This document shows positions 22,676 to 33,464 of a stretch of 64,000 nucleotides of DNA, piece after piece. The stretch is from Tetradesmus obliquus. Taxonomy: Eukaryota; Chlorophyta; Chlorophyceae; Sphaeropleales; Scenedesmaceae. The notes beneath the pieces were generated by a model. The model had not been told where the DNA came from. It did not search any database and saw only the letters and a list, made by a program, of their open reading frames with translations. Positions within the stretch are counted from its first letter, which is position 1. Every line of letters begins with the position of its first letter. The translations under genes were made by a program, and so were the position numbers. The stretch spans positions 5,382,501 to 5,446,500 of the forward strand of contig CP126199.1 in NCBI GenBank assembly GCA_030272155.1, written 5' to 3'.

Positions 22676-25600
22676 TGTTGATAAAGCAAGCCCACCGCCT
22701 GTACACCACAACAAAAAAGTGATGGCATGATAACAGGCTGATACACAAGTGACAGCTGAAACAGCACCTCGCAGCAACCAGCGATAACCTGCGTCTCGCA
22801 GCCATGCTGGTACAACACACATGTTCCATTGAAGCGCAGAACACATGCAGCAGACACATCGCAGTGCCGCTCTACTGCACAGCAGTAGCACAGCATCATA
22901 ACACGCACCTGGAAACCAGCGGCAGCTTGCCGCTGCTGCTGCTGCTGCTGCTGCCCCATCTCACGCCCAGACCTCAAGTTGCAAGTTCAGCAAAATCAGC
23001 ACAGCACCAGAACACGCACCTGGGAACCAGCGGCAGCTTGCCGCTGCTGCTGCTGCTGCCCCATCTCACGCCCAGTGTTATATCACAGTAATGCAAGTTC
23101 AGCAAAATCAGCACAGCACCAGAACACGCACCTGGGAACCAGCGGCAGCTTGCCTCCAGCGCTGCTGCTGCTGCTGCCCCAGTACCACACATTGCTCAGG
23201 TGCAGCCGCCGGCCACCGTCCTTCACCATCTGCGCCAGCGCCTCGTCAGCAACATAATCGGGCAGCCGCAGCCCACCCTTGAGCCGCAGCGTTAAACCCA
23301 GCTGCCGCAAAACCCCGACACGAGCCACTCTGCAGCCCAGCAGCAGCAGCAGCAGCACCAGTACCGCATCTAGCAAGCCAATTATGGCTGCCACGTACAG
23401 TAGCGGTGCCGGCAGCTGCCGCGCAGCGTCGCTGATCGCGTCCCAGCTCGGGACTGTTACAACAATGTTATTACTGTTATATGGCGCCCCGAGGCCCGGC
23501 CCGCGGAGGCCCTGTCTCCTGCTGCCATTTGTACTGCCAAAGCCTCCAAGCCCCAGCAGAGGCAGTCCGGATGCATCAGTGGCTGTACCGCCTGTACTGC
23601 TGCTGCCAGTTGTACTGCCTGATGCAGGCGGTACAGCTCCTGGAACAGGCGGTACAACTACGGTCAGCTGCACATCACCCCCCTGCTTGCCACTGGCTAT
23701 CACTTGCACAGTAGGCAGTACACCCCCAGCACCCAACCCCACTGCATCTGGCCGCCCTGCTGCTGCTGCACTGCTGCTGCTGCTGCTGCTGCTGGGCGTT
23801 GCAGCTGCTGCTGCGGCCGCAGCAGTACTGCGGTTGAATGCAGTCGCCAGGGCTTTGCTTAGGGTTTCGGGCGTCCACTGAACCCTGGTGAGGGCTGGGG
23901 TTGGGGGTTCAGGTCCTGGGGGAGGGGGTGGGGGTGTTGGAGGGGAGGGGGGGCCTGCAGGGGGTGGCGCAGGCGCTGCTGCTGCTGCTGCTGCCGCTGC
24001 TCTCAGCTTGCGCCTTGCTGAGAGCTGAGAATCTGCAGTGAGCTGCTGCTGGCTGCTGCGGGGGTGGACAGCTGCAACTTTGGACAAGTCAGAATGCAAT
24101 TTTATATCATGTGGCAGCACCCGCTGCTGCTGCTCCTGCGCTGCTGTCTCTTCAAGCAGCAGCATTCTACGGCCACCCCTGCTGCCTGCATTGCTATCGC
24201 TGGCATACCTAAACACAGACATCGGGAATGCACGCTGCAACAGGCTCGTGCTGTTGCTGCTGCTGTTGCTGCTGCCGCTGCTGGTGTCAATGCTGCTGCT
24301 GCTACTACTGTTTGTGCTGCGGGCGGCAGCAGCTGGTGTTGCTGCTGCTGTGTGACCGCTGAGTCCGGCTGAGAGCAGCAGCAGCGAGATGGCTGCAAGC
24401 GGCAGTGCCTGCAGCAGCACTGACACGAGCGCGCGCGCCTGCAGCACCAGTAACACACAGCAGCGGCAGCGGCAGCGGTAGCAAAACAGCCGTCGGTCCT
24501 CCCAAATTGTTTGTGCTGTCAACCTGCTAAACTTCAGCAGTCATGGCAGTAAATGAGCAACACAGTGGCTTCGCCCAGCCTGGCAGCTATAACAGCCGCA
24601 ACTTGTTGAGAATACAGCAGCTGTCACAGGAGGCCCAGAACATCTGTGAACACTGAACCCTGCCCAGCAAGGCCTGCAAATTGCTGAAGTCTACGGCCCA
24701 AGCCAAAAATAAAGACCGGCTTGTAGCTCTCCAGGCAGACCAGGTCCTGCGCAGTGCCGCACCCCACCGAACCACGTCTGCTGAACCCTGCCTATGACTA
24801 GGCAGGGTTCTTATATACTACCCTGTATATGTTTATACTTTCGCCTTGCTGCATCAGGATGAATGAATTGTTACATTTGGGAAACGGGGCTCGCCAACCC
24901 AAACCCGAGCCCCCGCTCAACACTGCCCCTAAAAGCAGGGACCCACCTAAAACTCTTAGGCACAACAGCTACACCCACCCAACCGCCCTATTAGCAGTGC
25001 CGGCTAGTATAAACGCCGTAAACGGCTAATATATATATAGTGTAATGATCGTTCATTGAGAGCTCTTCATGATGCTCTACCTACACCCTGCACCCACCGG
25101 CTTGTAGCTCTCCAGGAACACCAGGTCCTGCGCAATGCCGCGCCGCACCAAACCATTTCTGCTGAACCCTGCCTATGACTAGGCAGGGTTCTGCCTATGA
25201 CTAGGCAGGGTTCAGCCTGTGATCCAAAACCTCGGCTGCTGCTGCCTAAACCCTGCACCCACCGGCTTGTAGCTCTCCAGAAAGACCAGGTCCTGCGCGA
25301 TGAAGCGGCGCCGCGGCCACGGCAGCAGCGACACCAGCAGCGCACAGTCCAGCAGCGGCACAGACAGCACCGCAGTGACCTGTTGGCAGCAGCAGCAGCA
25401 GCAGCGGCATGTTGAGGAACAAAAGGGGTTACAACACTGGCGAAACAACAGACAGCAGCATTGCCTGAAGCGTGTGAGACTGACGCCGTGTTGCGTGCTG
25501 CACTGCAGCTGGCAGCCAGCTGAGTAAGGCCAGCGCGCCCTAAAGCATGCGTTACTGCATAGACCCAACTCATCTGATGCTTGCGACATCAAACCTATCA

Positions 25601-26577
25601 ACCAAACTGACAGTCATAGCCTATGACCCGTAGGTGGTCACACCTGCAAGTGCGCATCACACTTGCTAAGATATGACTCATCAATGACTCATGCTGCAGA
25701 GACATGACTCAGCCAGGCCCATGTAACACAGAAACACACACTGAAGTCAGGGGAATGGCACATACAACACATGTTGCAGCTCAGCAAACAAGATAATCAG
25801 CACCCAGGCAGCACGCACACTCCCTACACACTGTCTGCAGCAACAGCAACAGCAAGCAAGAAACAGCAGCAGCAGCCGCCAGCTCACCACGTAGCACGCC
25901 GTGAGGTACAGCGCCACCACCAGGCCCACCATGCTCAGCAGGCAGCTGCTAAGCCCTGACAGCACCAGCCGCAAAACCCTGCTGCGCACGCTGGTAAACC
26001 CTAGCCCGCTGTCGCGCTGCAGGGCCGCCACTGACAGGCAGTAGCGCAGCGCCACCACCAGCCAATGGTTTCGAGCCAGGATCAGCGCCCCAACCACAAC
26101 AGGGGCTGCCACAATAAACCCTAGCAGCAAAACCCCGGCCCAGGCAAGGCTGGTGTGGTTTAGGCACAGCGCACACAGCGCGGCTGATAGTCCGAGGCTG
26201 GCTGTAGTGAGTGCCAGGCTGGCGCCATCTAACGCGTCAAACAGCTGCTGCTGCTTGCTGGGCTTTCTGCTGCTGCCGGCTGCTGCTGCTGCTGCTGCTG
26301 TGTCTGGGTCGTCGCCGCTGCTGCTGCTGCCGCTGCTGGTCATGTCTGCGTTGCTGGTGCTGCTGCGCAGCGTTTGCGGCTGTGGCTGCGATTGCTGCGT
26401 GCTGTCGCCCTGTGGGGCATCAGTACCGCCCTGGCTGAAAGGCAGCTGGCTGCTGCCAGCATCATTGTCATTGCTGCTGCTGCTAGTAGTGGCTGCTGCT
26501 TGGCTGCTGCCAGCTGCAGCAGAGCTGGCAGCATGCTCTCCTGCTGGAGCGCGGGCATGCGCTAGTTGGACGTCCAT
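19349..26577 (-). CDS. Membrane protein with leucine-rich repeats and C-terminal RING finger
   Basis: Six exons on the minus strand (26577-25888, 25379-25263, 24438-23132, 22623-22494, 22247-20715, 20365-19349) join in frame to 1,597 residues. After a low-complexity N-terminus come about four hydrophobic segments (residues 110-215), another at 273-297, a Ser-rich stretch, a proline-rich block near 430-450 (PSPPTPPPPPPGPEPP) like cell-wall-facing algal proteins, and a strong membrane helix near 640 (LLYVAAIIGLLDAVLVLL). Exons 5 and 6 carry ribonuclease-inhibitor-type LRRs (SLQHLNLSFNKLCPSGGDAL; VLRVLDLSRNTICDAGATAL). The last ~76 residues are a RING: CGVC, then CSHRLCIDC, then CPFC. RING domains recruit E2 ubiquitin-conjugating enzymes, so a membrane-anchored LRR E3 ligase is my inference. 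The two halves could be separate genes, but exon phases match at every junction (2 at exon 3/4, otherwise 0). The ATG at 26577 is the first plausible start. Confidence 0.72.
20562..20625 (-). repeat. 3'-edge copy of LRR-RING exon 5
   Basis: On the minus strand this block reads like the end of exon 5 (LVTADLAGLPLGNK) with changes, giving roughly VVAADVAGLAPG. It lies about 130 bp downstream of the real donor and is followed by TTACATAACA-rich sequence like that after the exon. Confidence 0.7.
22907..23075 (-). repeat. Two 3'-edge copies of LRR-RING exon 3
   Basis: The end of exon 3 (SSSSS..GKLPLVPR then GTGCGTGTTC) at 23132-23190 recurs at about 23028-23075 and 22907-22960. Both keep the donor and the following GTGTTCTGGTGCTG-type intron sequence; period about 105-120 bp. 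Confidence 0.88.
24717..25215 (-). repeat. 3'-edge copies of LRR-RING exon 2 with a repeated hairpin
   Basis: The end of exon 2 (IAQDLVFLESYKP, donor at 25262) recurs at about 25091-25150 and 24717-24770. Each intron copy also carries the palindrome AACCCTGCCTA-TGAC-TAGGCAGGGTT (11-bp arms, 4-base loop) at 25165-25190 and 24784-24809. A third copy with a shortened left arm is at 25191-25210. Confidence 0.88.
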
Positions 26578-27289
26578 GTGGGTTGCTGCTGCCTGCTGCT
26601 GCCCACACAGCAGCTTCGAAGCTGCTGCGCTGCTGCTGGTAACGGCAGCAGATGAGGGCTCCCGACAGCGTCTGCACAGCTAGAACGTGCTCATGTTGCT
26701 CTTCACCTGTGAATCATGCAGCAGGCAGGTGTAGGGTGTAGGAGACATTGCAGACCAGGCCGGTACCGTTGTCAGGGACCAAGATCTTCAGTAATATGTG
26801 TTAAGATATTAAGAGTGCGCGAGACTAAGCGATCCAAGGCCAGCAGCGATGCCCGTTGCACGGCAGCTTTAAGTTCTTGCGCTGCAGCAGCTCACCTGAA
26901 CAGAATCAGAACGATAGTAATAATCCGAATTGTTTGCTGCAGCAACCTAGGCTGTAGTGTCAAGATGCAACAAGGAATTCGATGCGAGGTGCTGCCCTAC
27001 AACTATGTGCAGCACTCAGCTACGAACACCTCCAGACAGAGGAAGCCTGCAAGTTAAGGCTGACATATGCTAGGCACTCCCCTATTGTGCCTCGACCTCA
27101 TATGACAAATGCCGGGAGTTCGGGAGTTCAGTTGCGCAGCCATGAAGGTGCAGCCAAGGCGTACTACATTGTGGTAATCAGGTTTATGGAGATTACTTTT
27201 TCTGTCGAAAAGCATGCATCTTTCTGAAATGACCTCAAGCCCTAATCTAATCATCACGATTGACACCGCGAATCTTTGTCCGCGGTAAA
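26578..27289. other. Intergenic, no supported gene
   Basis: Upstream of the minus-strand LRR-RING gene. From about 26750 the sequence loses CAG/CTG richness and becomes AT-richer, which fits the transposon-like segment that follows. No domain is visible. Confidence 0.35.
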
Positions 27290-27560
27290 AGGCCAATTCT
27301 GCTGCATTGCTACATTCTTCCGCAGTGGGCATCGACTATGTTCGCTTGATGGGGTCACAGTCACCAGCAGCAAGTTGTTGAGCAGTTCAACGACCAGTGA
27401 GGGTGCCTGGACCCGCTCAACACAAGAGATTGGCGGCACTCGTTGCCGACTGGCGTGCTGTCTTTCATGAGCGGAGCTGCCCGCGATTGGCTGCAGCAGG
27501 AGCAAGCGGGCCCAGTAGCAGCACAGGGTGGGTTGTTGGCCATTGTGCTTACATACAGTC
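27290..27560 (+). mobile_element. Possible degraded retrotransposon gag fragment
   Basis: Short frames on the plus strand read FMSGAARDWLQQEQAGPV after a stretch near SSKLLEQFNDQ, with stops and frame changes between them. The pattern small-G-A-A-x-x-W resembles the capsid region of Ty3/gypsy-type Gag. The composition differs from the flanking genes and CAG/CTG runs are absent. I see no LTRs, protease or reverse transcriptase. This is a weak call from one short motif. Confidence 0.33.
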
Positions 27561-27753
27561 AGGGGATGCCGGTTGGTGGCATCAGGGCGGTACAGCCTTG
27601 GCTTGCGCTGATAATGCCTTTTTGATGTACCAACAACGGCCGTAACCAACAGCTGCTGCCTTACAGAGCATGTACTGCTGATGTGGCAGAGTTTTACGTG
27701 GAAAGCTCAGTCATTTGTGATAGAATGCCGCCCTGCTCCTGTGCAAGTGGCCA

Positions 27754-28176
27754 ATGCTTGTTCTCGCTTTGCAAGTGCAACCCCAGCCAATCAGCTGCAT
27801 ACTGTCATCAATCGCTGGCACAGAGGCACAGAGGGCACACCCAGTGGGCTGTATGATGCTGCTTGCAGGATGGCCACCGACTCATTGCAACAGACCCTCC
27901 TGCAAGCGACAGCAGCCGCTGCAGCAACACCTTCAGCGGGCGCTGCTGATTCTGCTGCTGCTGATGGCATGCAGCAGCCCTTGCACCCCAAAAAACAGCA
28001 GCAGCAGCAGCAGCAGCAGCTGGAGGGTGCCTGGGCTGCTGATGGCTGTGACTGCGCAGCAGCCGATGCCGTTTGTCGGCAATGGCGACAGCCCGCCCGC
28101 TGTGCCAGTGGAGGTGCATGTGACCACATACCTGGACAGGCTGCTGAACGTGGACGACAAAACATACGAGTTTCAG
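27754..28176 (+). CDS. Duplicate first exon of the ligand-gated channel gene (alternative or dead)
   Basis: An open frame starting with ATG at 27754 encodes a hydrophobic segment (LLILLLLMAC), a Ser run, and the first strand of a channel extracellular domain (QPMPFVGNGDSPP, then VEVHVTTYLDRLLNVDDKTY). It ends at a phase-0 CAG|GTGAGG donor. The same modules recur in the exon ending at 29174, whose donor is also phase 0. Either exon could join exon II at 29461. No other channel exon lies between 28176 and the second copy. It may be a mutually exclusive first exon or a truncated duplicate. Unlike the second copy it has an in-frame ATG. Confidence 0.55.
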
Positions 28177-28617
28177 GTGAGGTTGGCACTCATATCGATA
28201 TCGTTGTTTCTTTCGATATTAGACGGTCCGACATGTCACACTTGTTCAGCTGGCGGTTTCCTGCAAGTGTGGCGCAGCATGGGATGCGCATCCTGCAAGT
28301 GACAAGGTACTTGAGGGAGGCTCTAGCAGCTGAAGAGGTCTGCTGTGGCTGCCATGAGCCGTATGAGCTGCATATGAGCTGCATACTGCAGCAATTTGTT
28401 GTACTTGAGTTGCACTTCTTGGCCTGTGCAGAAGGAGAATACCATGAACCCAAGCTTGTGAGGCATGTGAAAGGTTACTCTTGGTTGCATGATGTTGCAG
28501 GAGTGTTTGTGTGGTTGTGGATGGTGCTGCGCCCTGTTGTTCAGTTACAAGTGAGGCAGCCAGCGTCAGCAGGGCCATGTACAAGACACAATTCCCTAGC
28601 TGTCTGTGCTGTAGCCA

Positions 28618-29675
28618 ATGCAACGTTCACACCAGCAGCAGCAACATGAACAGCAGCAGCAGACGTGTAAACAGTGTGCACGTCAGCTGCTAGGTTGGTG
28701 GCTTGAACTGCAGAGGGGCAGGGGCATGTTGTGCATGGGGGTAACAACCAGTGCCGTTGCTGCCCCTGCCCTCCCTCACATCACACCCCTGCAGGCACGG
28801 GGACTGTAACAGGAGCTGTAAATCACACGCAGAAGCATCGGCCGCAGCTGCTGCAGCAGCAACTAGGCTGCCACAGCTGCATCAACAGCAGCAGCCGCCA
28901 CAGCTTTGTGCAGCAGCAGAAGCAGCAGCAGCGACATGCGCCAACTATAGCGCCGCACCGGCAGCGCAGGGTGTCGCCTGTGCAGCTGTCGCGCCTCGTG
29001 CTGCAGCTGCTGCTGGCACTGCTGCTGCTGCTGCTGCCGGCACCAAGCTTTGCGCAGCAGCCGATGCCCTTTCAGGGCCAGGGTGATGCAGCGCCAGCTG
29101 TTCCCACAGAGGTGCATGTGTCTATGTTTGTAGACCGGCTGCTGGGTGTTGATGACAGGGACTACTCGTTCCAGGTGTGCAGGGTTTTGATGCGTTCTGC
29201 TGTGCTAGTCTGGTTGTTGGCTTTTTAATGCTCGCGAAACGGCTAACTGTAGTCCTGCCGACAGCCCCTCCCGCGTGTGCCGTCGCTGCTGGCCGCAGAC
29301 TTGCAGCTGCACACACCCTTCCCTGTGCTCTGCAGCGCTGGCTACGCCCCACAGAACCTGTAAGCGTACAACTCATCCTGCGCCACACATGGTCGCGCAA
29401 CCGCTTTCTGCTGACAAGCAACGGCACCGCTGCCTGCTGCTGCTGCTGCTGCTGCTGCAGGCTGTGGTGTGGTTCTACCTCTCCTGGAGGGACCCGAGGG
29501 TGCGAGGGCAGGTGAGGCGCTGCACCCAGCATCATTCATGTGCCTCAGACGATGCATTGCATAGCTTTGCTGTGTGGCAGCTGCTGATGCACCAGCATCA
29601 TGTCAGCTGCCTGGAAGGCAGCAGCACCGTCACCAAACACATTGCGCATGCGAGATGATGATGATGATGATGATG

Positions 29676-29735
<60 letters not shown>

Positions 29736-31375
29736 CGGCGCTGCCGCTAGATCGCTGAAAATACTGCAAAGCTGACGGAGCCCAACAGCACCTACAGCTG
29801 CGAGCTGCCCTGCCAGAGCAACCAGAAGGCGATATCCGGGGGCTGCTGTGACGGTGCGCACGCCTTGGCAGCAGCAGCCGCCACCGCAGCAGCAGCAGCG
29901 GGCATGGCACAATGGATGTGTGGATTATATTCCCTCTGAGCTGCGCAGCAAACTTGTGCATGCAGAAGCGGCTGTGCTTGCAGGAACGCCAGTGCTGCTA
30001 CTGTTTGGCACATGTCTGCTTGCGGAATTGCACAAGTGGCGCTGCTCAGTTATTAATGCTTGCATGTTGCTTTTGCTCAATTGCTGGTGCTGCTGGCCGT
30101 GGCATGTGTGTGCTGTGTGTGCAGGTGTGTGGATGCCCTACATCGCCTTCAGCAATCTCAAGTGGCTGCCACAGGTGAGCCTCTTTGCTATCAGCACTGT
30201 CGCAGCTATCGTCCATCTAGGCTACATACGCACTTATCTATGCTGTCCTATGCTACCCTCGGGTGCCTGCCACATGCGAGCCTCTATGCTAGCGGCATAT
30301 GCATGTGCTGCGCATTTGCAGGGGAGCCTCTGCAGTGTGCTTCAAGCGATAGGATAGATCGTAAGGATGAAGTGCTGCTGTCAACGCCGGCCTTTGCAAG
30401 ATTCATAACACTTCACCCATGTTGCTGTACCCATGCCCATCATCTGCCTGCACTGCTTTTCGTGGTTGCCTGCATGACCGCGTGCTGCGCTACGGCTTTG
30501 CCGCCATCCTTTCCACTGCCCTTCTGGCATGCTGCCTATCCACCTATCATATGCCTGCACTGCTTGGTATGTGTGTGTGTAAGTGTGTGTGTGTGTGTGT
30601 GTCTGCGCAGGACCGCGTGCTGCGCTACGGCTTTGGCGCCATCCCCGGCAGCGACGCTGTGTTCCAGTGGCGTAGTGTGCACGCCACCTTCTACACGCCC
30701 ATGGACCTGCGCGCCTTCCCCTTTGACCGGCAGCAGCTGCTGATCCAGGTGCGGTGGGTTTTGGATTTTCTTTATATTGCTGGGGCGCCAACACTTGATC
30801 TGATTGCTTTTTTTACATTTGAGCTATCTGGTGGTGCCTCGTGTATGTTTGTGTTCAGTGCTGGCAGCTGCGTGCCTTCCCCTTCGACCGGCAGCAGCTG
30901 CTGATCCAGGTGCGGGGATGCCCCCTGTGAGTCTGTGCATATGCAGGAAGTCAACATGCCCCCTGTGAGTCTGTGCATATGCAGGAAGTCAACATGCCCC
31001 CTGTGAGTCTGTGCATATGCAGGAAGTCAACATGCGCTGCAGCCCAGCAGCATCCACTTTCACTGGTGGGGAAAAGCTGACAACTGCAGCCTCATCGTAG
31101 TCAGCCGAGTTGGGTCCAACATGCAGCTCACTGGGCATGCTGCTGCTCCTACCAACAAGGAAAACGCAACCCTGCAGTGAGCTGCTGCAATCTAGCAGCC
31201 TCGCAGCTGTCTACTACTACTAGACACTAAATCGCAGGTGCTGCTGCTGCTGCTGCTGCTGCTGCAGATGGAGGTGCCTCAGGCACGCTCAGGCTGGTCT
31301 GGCGGGCTGGTCACGCTGCTGCCGTCCACCACAGGCAAGGCGCTCTTCACAGCCAAAACACGTGAGTGACAGCTG

Positions 31376-31411
<36 letters not shown>

Positions 31412-32799
31412 ATGCATGCATCGCACTGGGGCGCGGTTGATATGTCGCTGCTGCCCCTTGCCTCATGCTTTGTATCCAGCCAATGTGATGCCCATATTTG
31501 TATCCTGTGCCGTAGGGGGTGAATGATGTGTCTGGCTGGGGCGTGGTGGACGTGCGGCTGCTGCCCTTTGCCTCAAGGTCTTGCTTTACACCCTCAATAG
31601 TTTCTACCCATATCATGTGCTGCAGGCGGCGACGACGTGTCTGGCTGGGGCGTGGTTGATGTGCGGCTGCTGCCCTTTGAGTACCCGCTGTGCCATGTAT
31701 TGGTATTTACATCTTCCTTACATTCTCTGCCGCAGGCGGCGACGATGTGTCTGGCTGGGGCGTGGTGGACGTGCGGCTGCTACCTTTTGAGTACCCGCTG
31801 TGCCAGGCCACCATGGCTGGCGCGCTGGGGCCATCAGCGGGGGCCGACCCCGCCCCTGTGGTGCCGCAGTACATGTGGCAGAGCCAGGTGGGTGAGGTGG
31901 GTGGCATGTGTTTTACGGGTCTATTGCATTGAGCAAGCAGGCAAGCCTAATCGAGCCTATGCAATCTGTTCATTAATATTATCATCACAGGCCTGGCATA
32001 GAGCCAGGTGGGTCAGGTGGGGCTGCTGCTGCTGCTGCCAGGCCACCATGGCTGGCGCGCTGGGGCCCTCAGCGGGCAGTGACCCCGCCCCCGTGGTGCC
32101 GCAGTACATGTGGCAGAGCCAGGTGGGTGAGGTGGGTGGCATGTGTTACAACTCCTACGCATTATGTGCATCCTTGGGCGGGGGGTCTCCTGGTCCAGCA
32201 ATGCTTGAAGGTGCGCAGATTTGCATTTTTCATGCTAGACTGTCCATCTTTGCAATGCACAGCAACTGCACTCAGCTGGTAGTGCGACTGGGATCAGGCA
32301 GGCCACGCTGCGCAGCTTGGCAGCAGAGCCGCACAATGGCAGCCAGCTCGCATCCTAGTGACGGCTGCACATCACCAGGTGGGCTGCTGCTGCTGCTGCT
32401 GCTGCCATGCTGCGTTACGCGCTGTGCTTGAACTGATCCGGCTATCAAAAGCAAGATTGCTCACATGTTGTGTTGTGCTGTGCTGCTTGCAGGCGCGCGG
32501 CAACGCGGAGGAGTGCTTGGCCGTGCTGATGTCGGACGAGCAGCGCGGGAGGGCCTCGCCCTTCTGGCGCCACCCGCTGGCCAACGCAGCCAACGTGCCG
32601 GAGATGCCTGTGCCGGTGAGACGCGTTGTTTGTGCTCCATTCGTCGTTTTCTTTTGCCTGATAAGGTCTGATAAGGAATCCTAGTGATTGGCTTCAGCTG
32701 CTCTTGTTGGTTGTTCCCACAGGGGGCTTGGCGGTACTACGTGCTCGTACTTCGTGTAATCAATGTTGCGCAAGTGCAGAAACCCACCACCTGCCGTGC

Positions 32800-32843
<44 letters not shown>

Positions 32844-33418
32844 GGTTTTATGTATCCGCACTGCCGCTTGCAGGTATCTGGGCTCAACTGCGTGATCGTG
32901 GTGCAGCGCTTCACCACTCGCTGGGTGCTGTCTGCGGTGTTCCCCATCATGGCCACCACCTGGCTGGGCTTCCTGGTCTTCTTCCTGCCTAAAGATGACA
33001 TGAACGGCCGCGCAGGTGGGTGCGGCTGCTGCTGCTGCTGCTGGTATGGTGGGTTGCTGCATTGCCTGGTGGTGCTGGTGGTGGTGGTGGTGGCTGTGGT
33101 CCCGATCATGGCTGGGCTTCCTGGCGTTGTTCCTGCCCAAGGACGACATGAACGGGCGCGCAGGTGGGTGCTGCTGCTGTTGTTTGGTTATGTATGTTAT
33201 TGTTTAGTGTGTTATGCGGTGCTGCTGCGTCTCCTCCTTTTGTGGTTGGGGTCTCACCTGGTGCTTTTCCTGCCCAAGGACGACCTGAACGGGCGCGCAG
33301 GTGGGTGGGGCCAGGAAACCAATGCTGCTGCTGCTGATGCTGATGCTGCTGCTGTGCTGGTGTTGGCTGATTGCTCCTGGCACTGGCTGCCATCCAGTCT
33401 GCACTCGTAACCTCAGCA

Positions 33419-33464
<46 letters not shown>

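Noticed and set aside
22624..22859. N-terminal extension of the LRR-RING exon 4 frame with a poly-Cys run.
   Set aside because: It is intron: a CTG tract ending in CTGCAG directly before the phase-matched exon at 22623.
29668..29960. Minus-strand frame encoding a Gly-Arg-Gln-Ala run.
   Set aside because: Product of the CCTG tetranucleotide repeat; it also overlaps a well-supported channel exon on the other strand.
31031..31190. An extra channel exon with HFHWWGKADNCSLIVV in one frame.
   Set aside because: The adjoining exons at 30748 and 31268 already join in frame and match the family's order; the frame ends in TGA without a clear donor.
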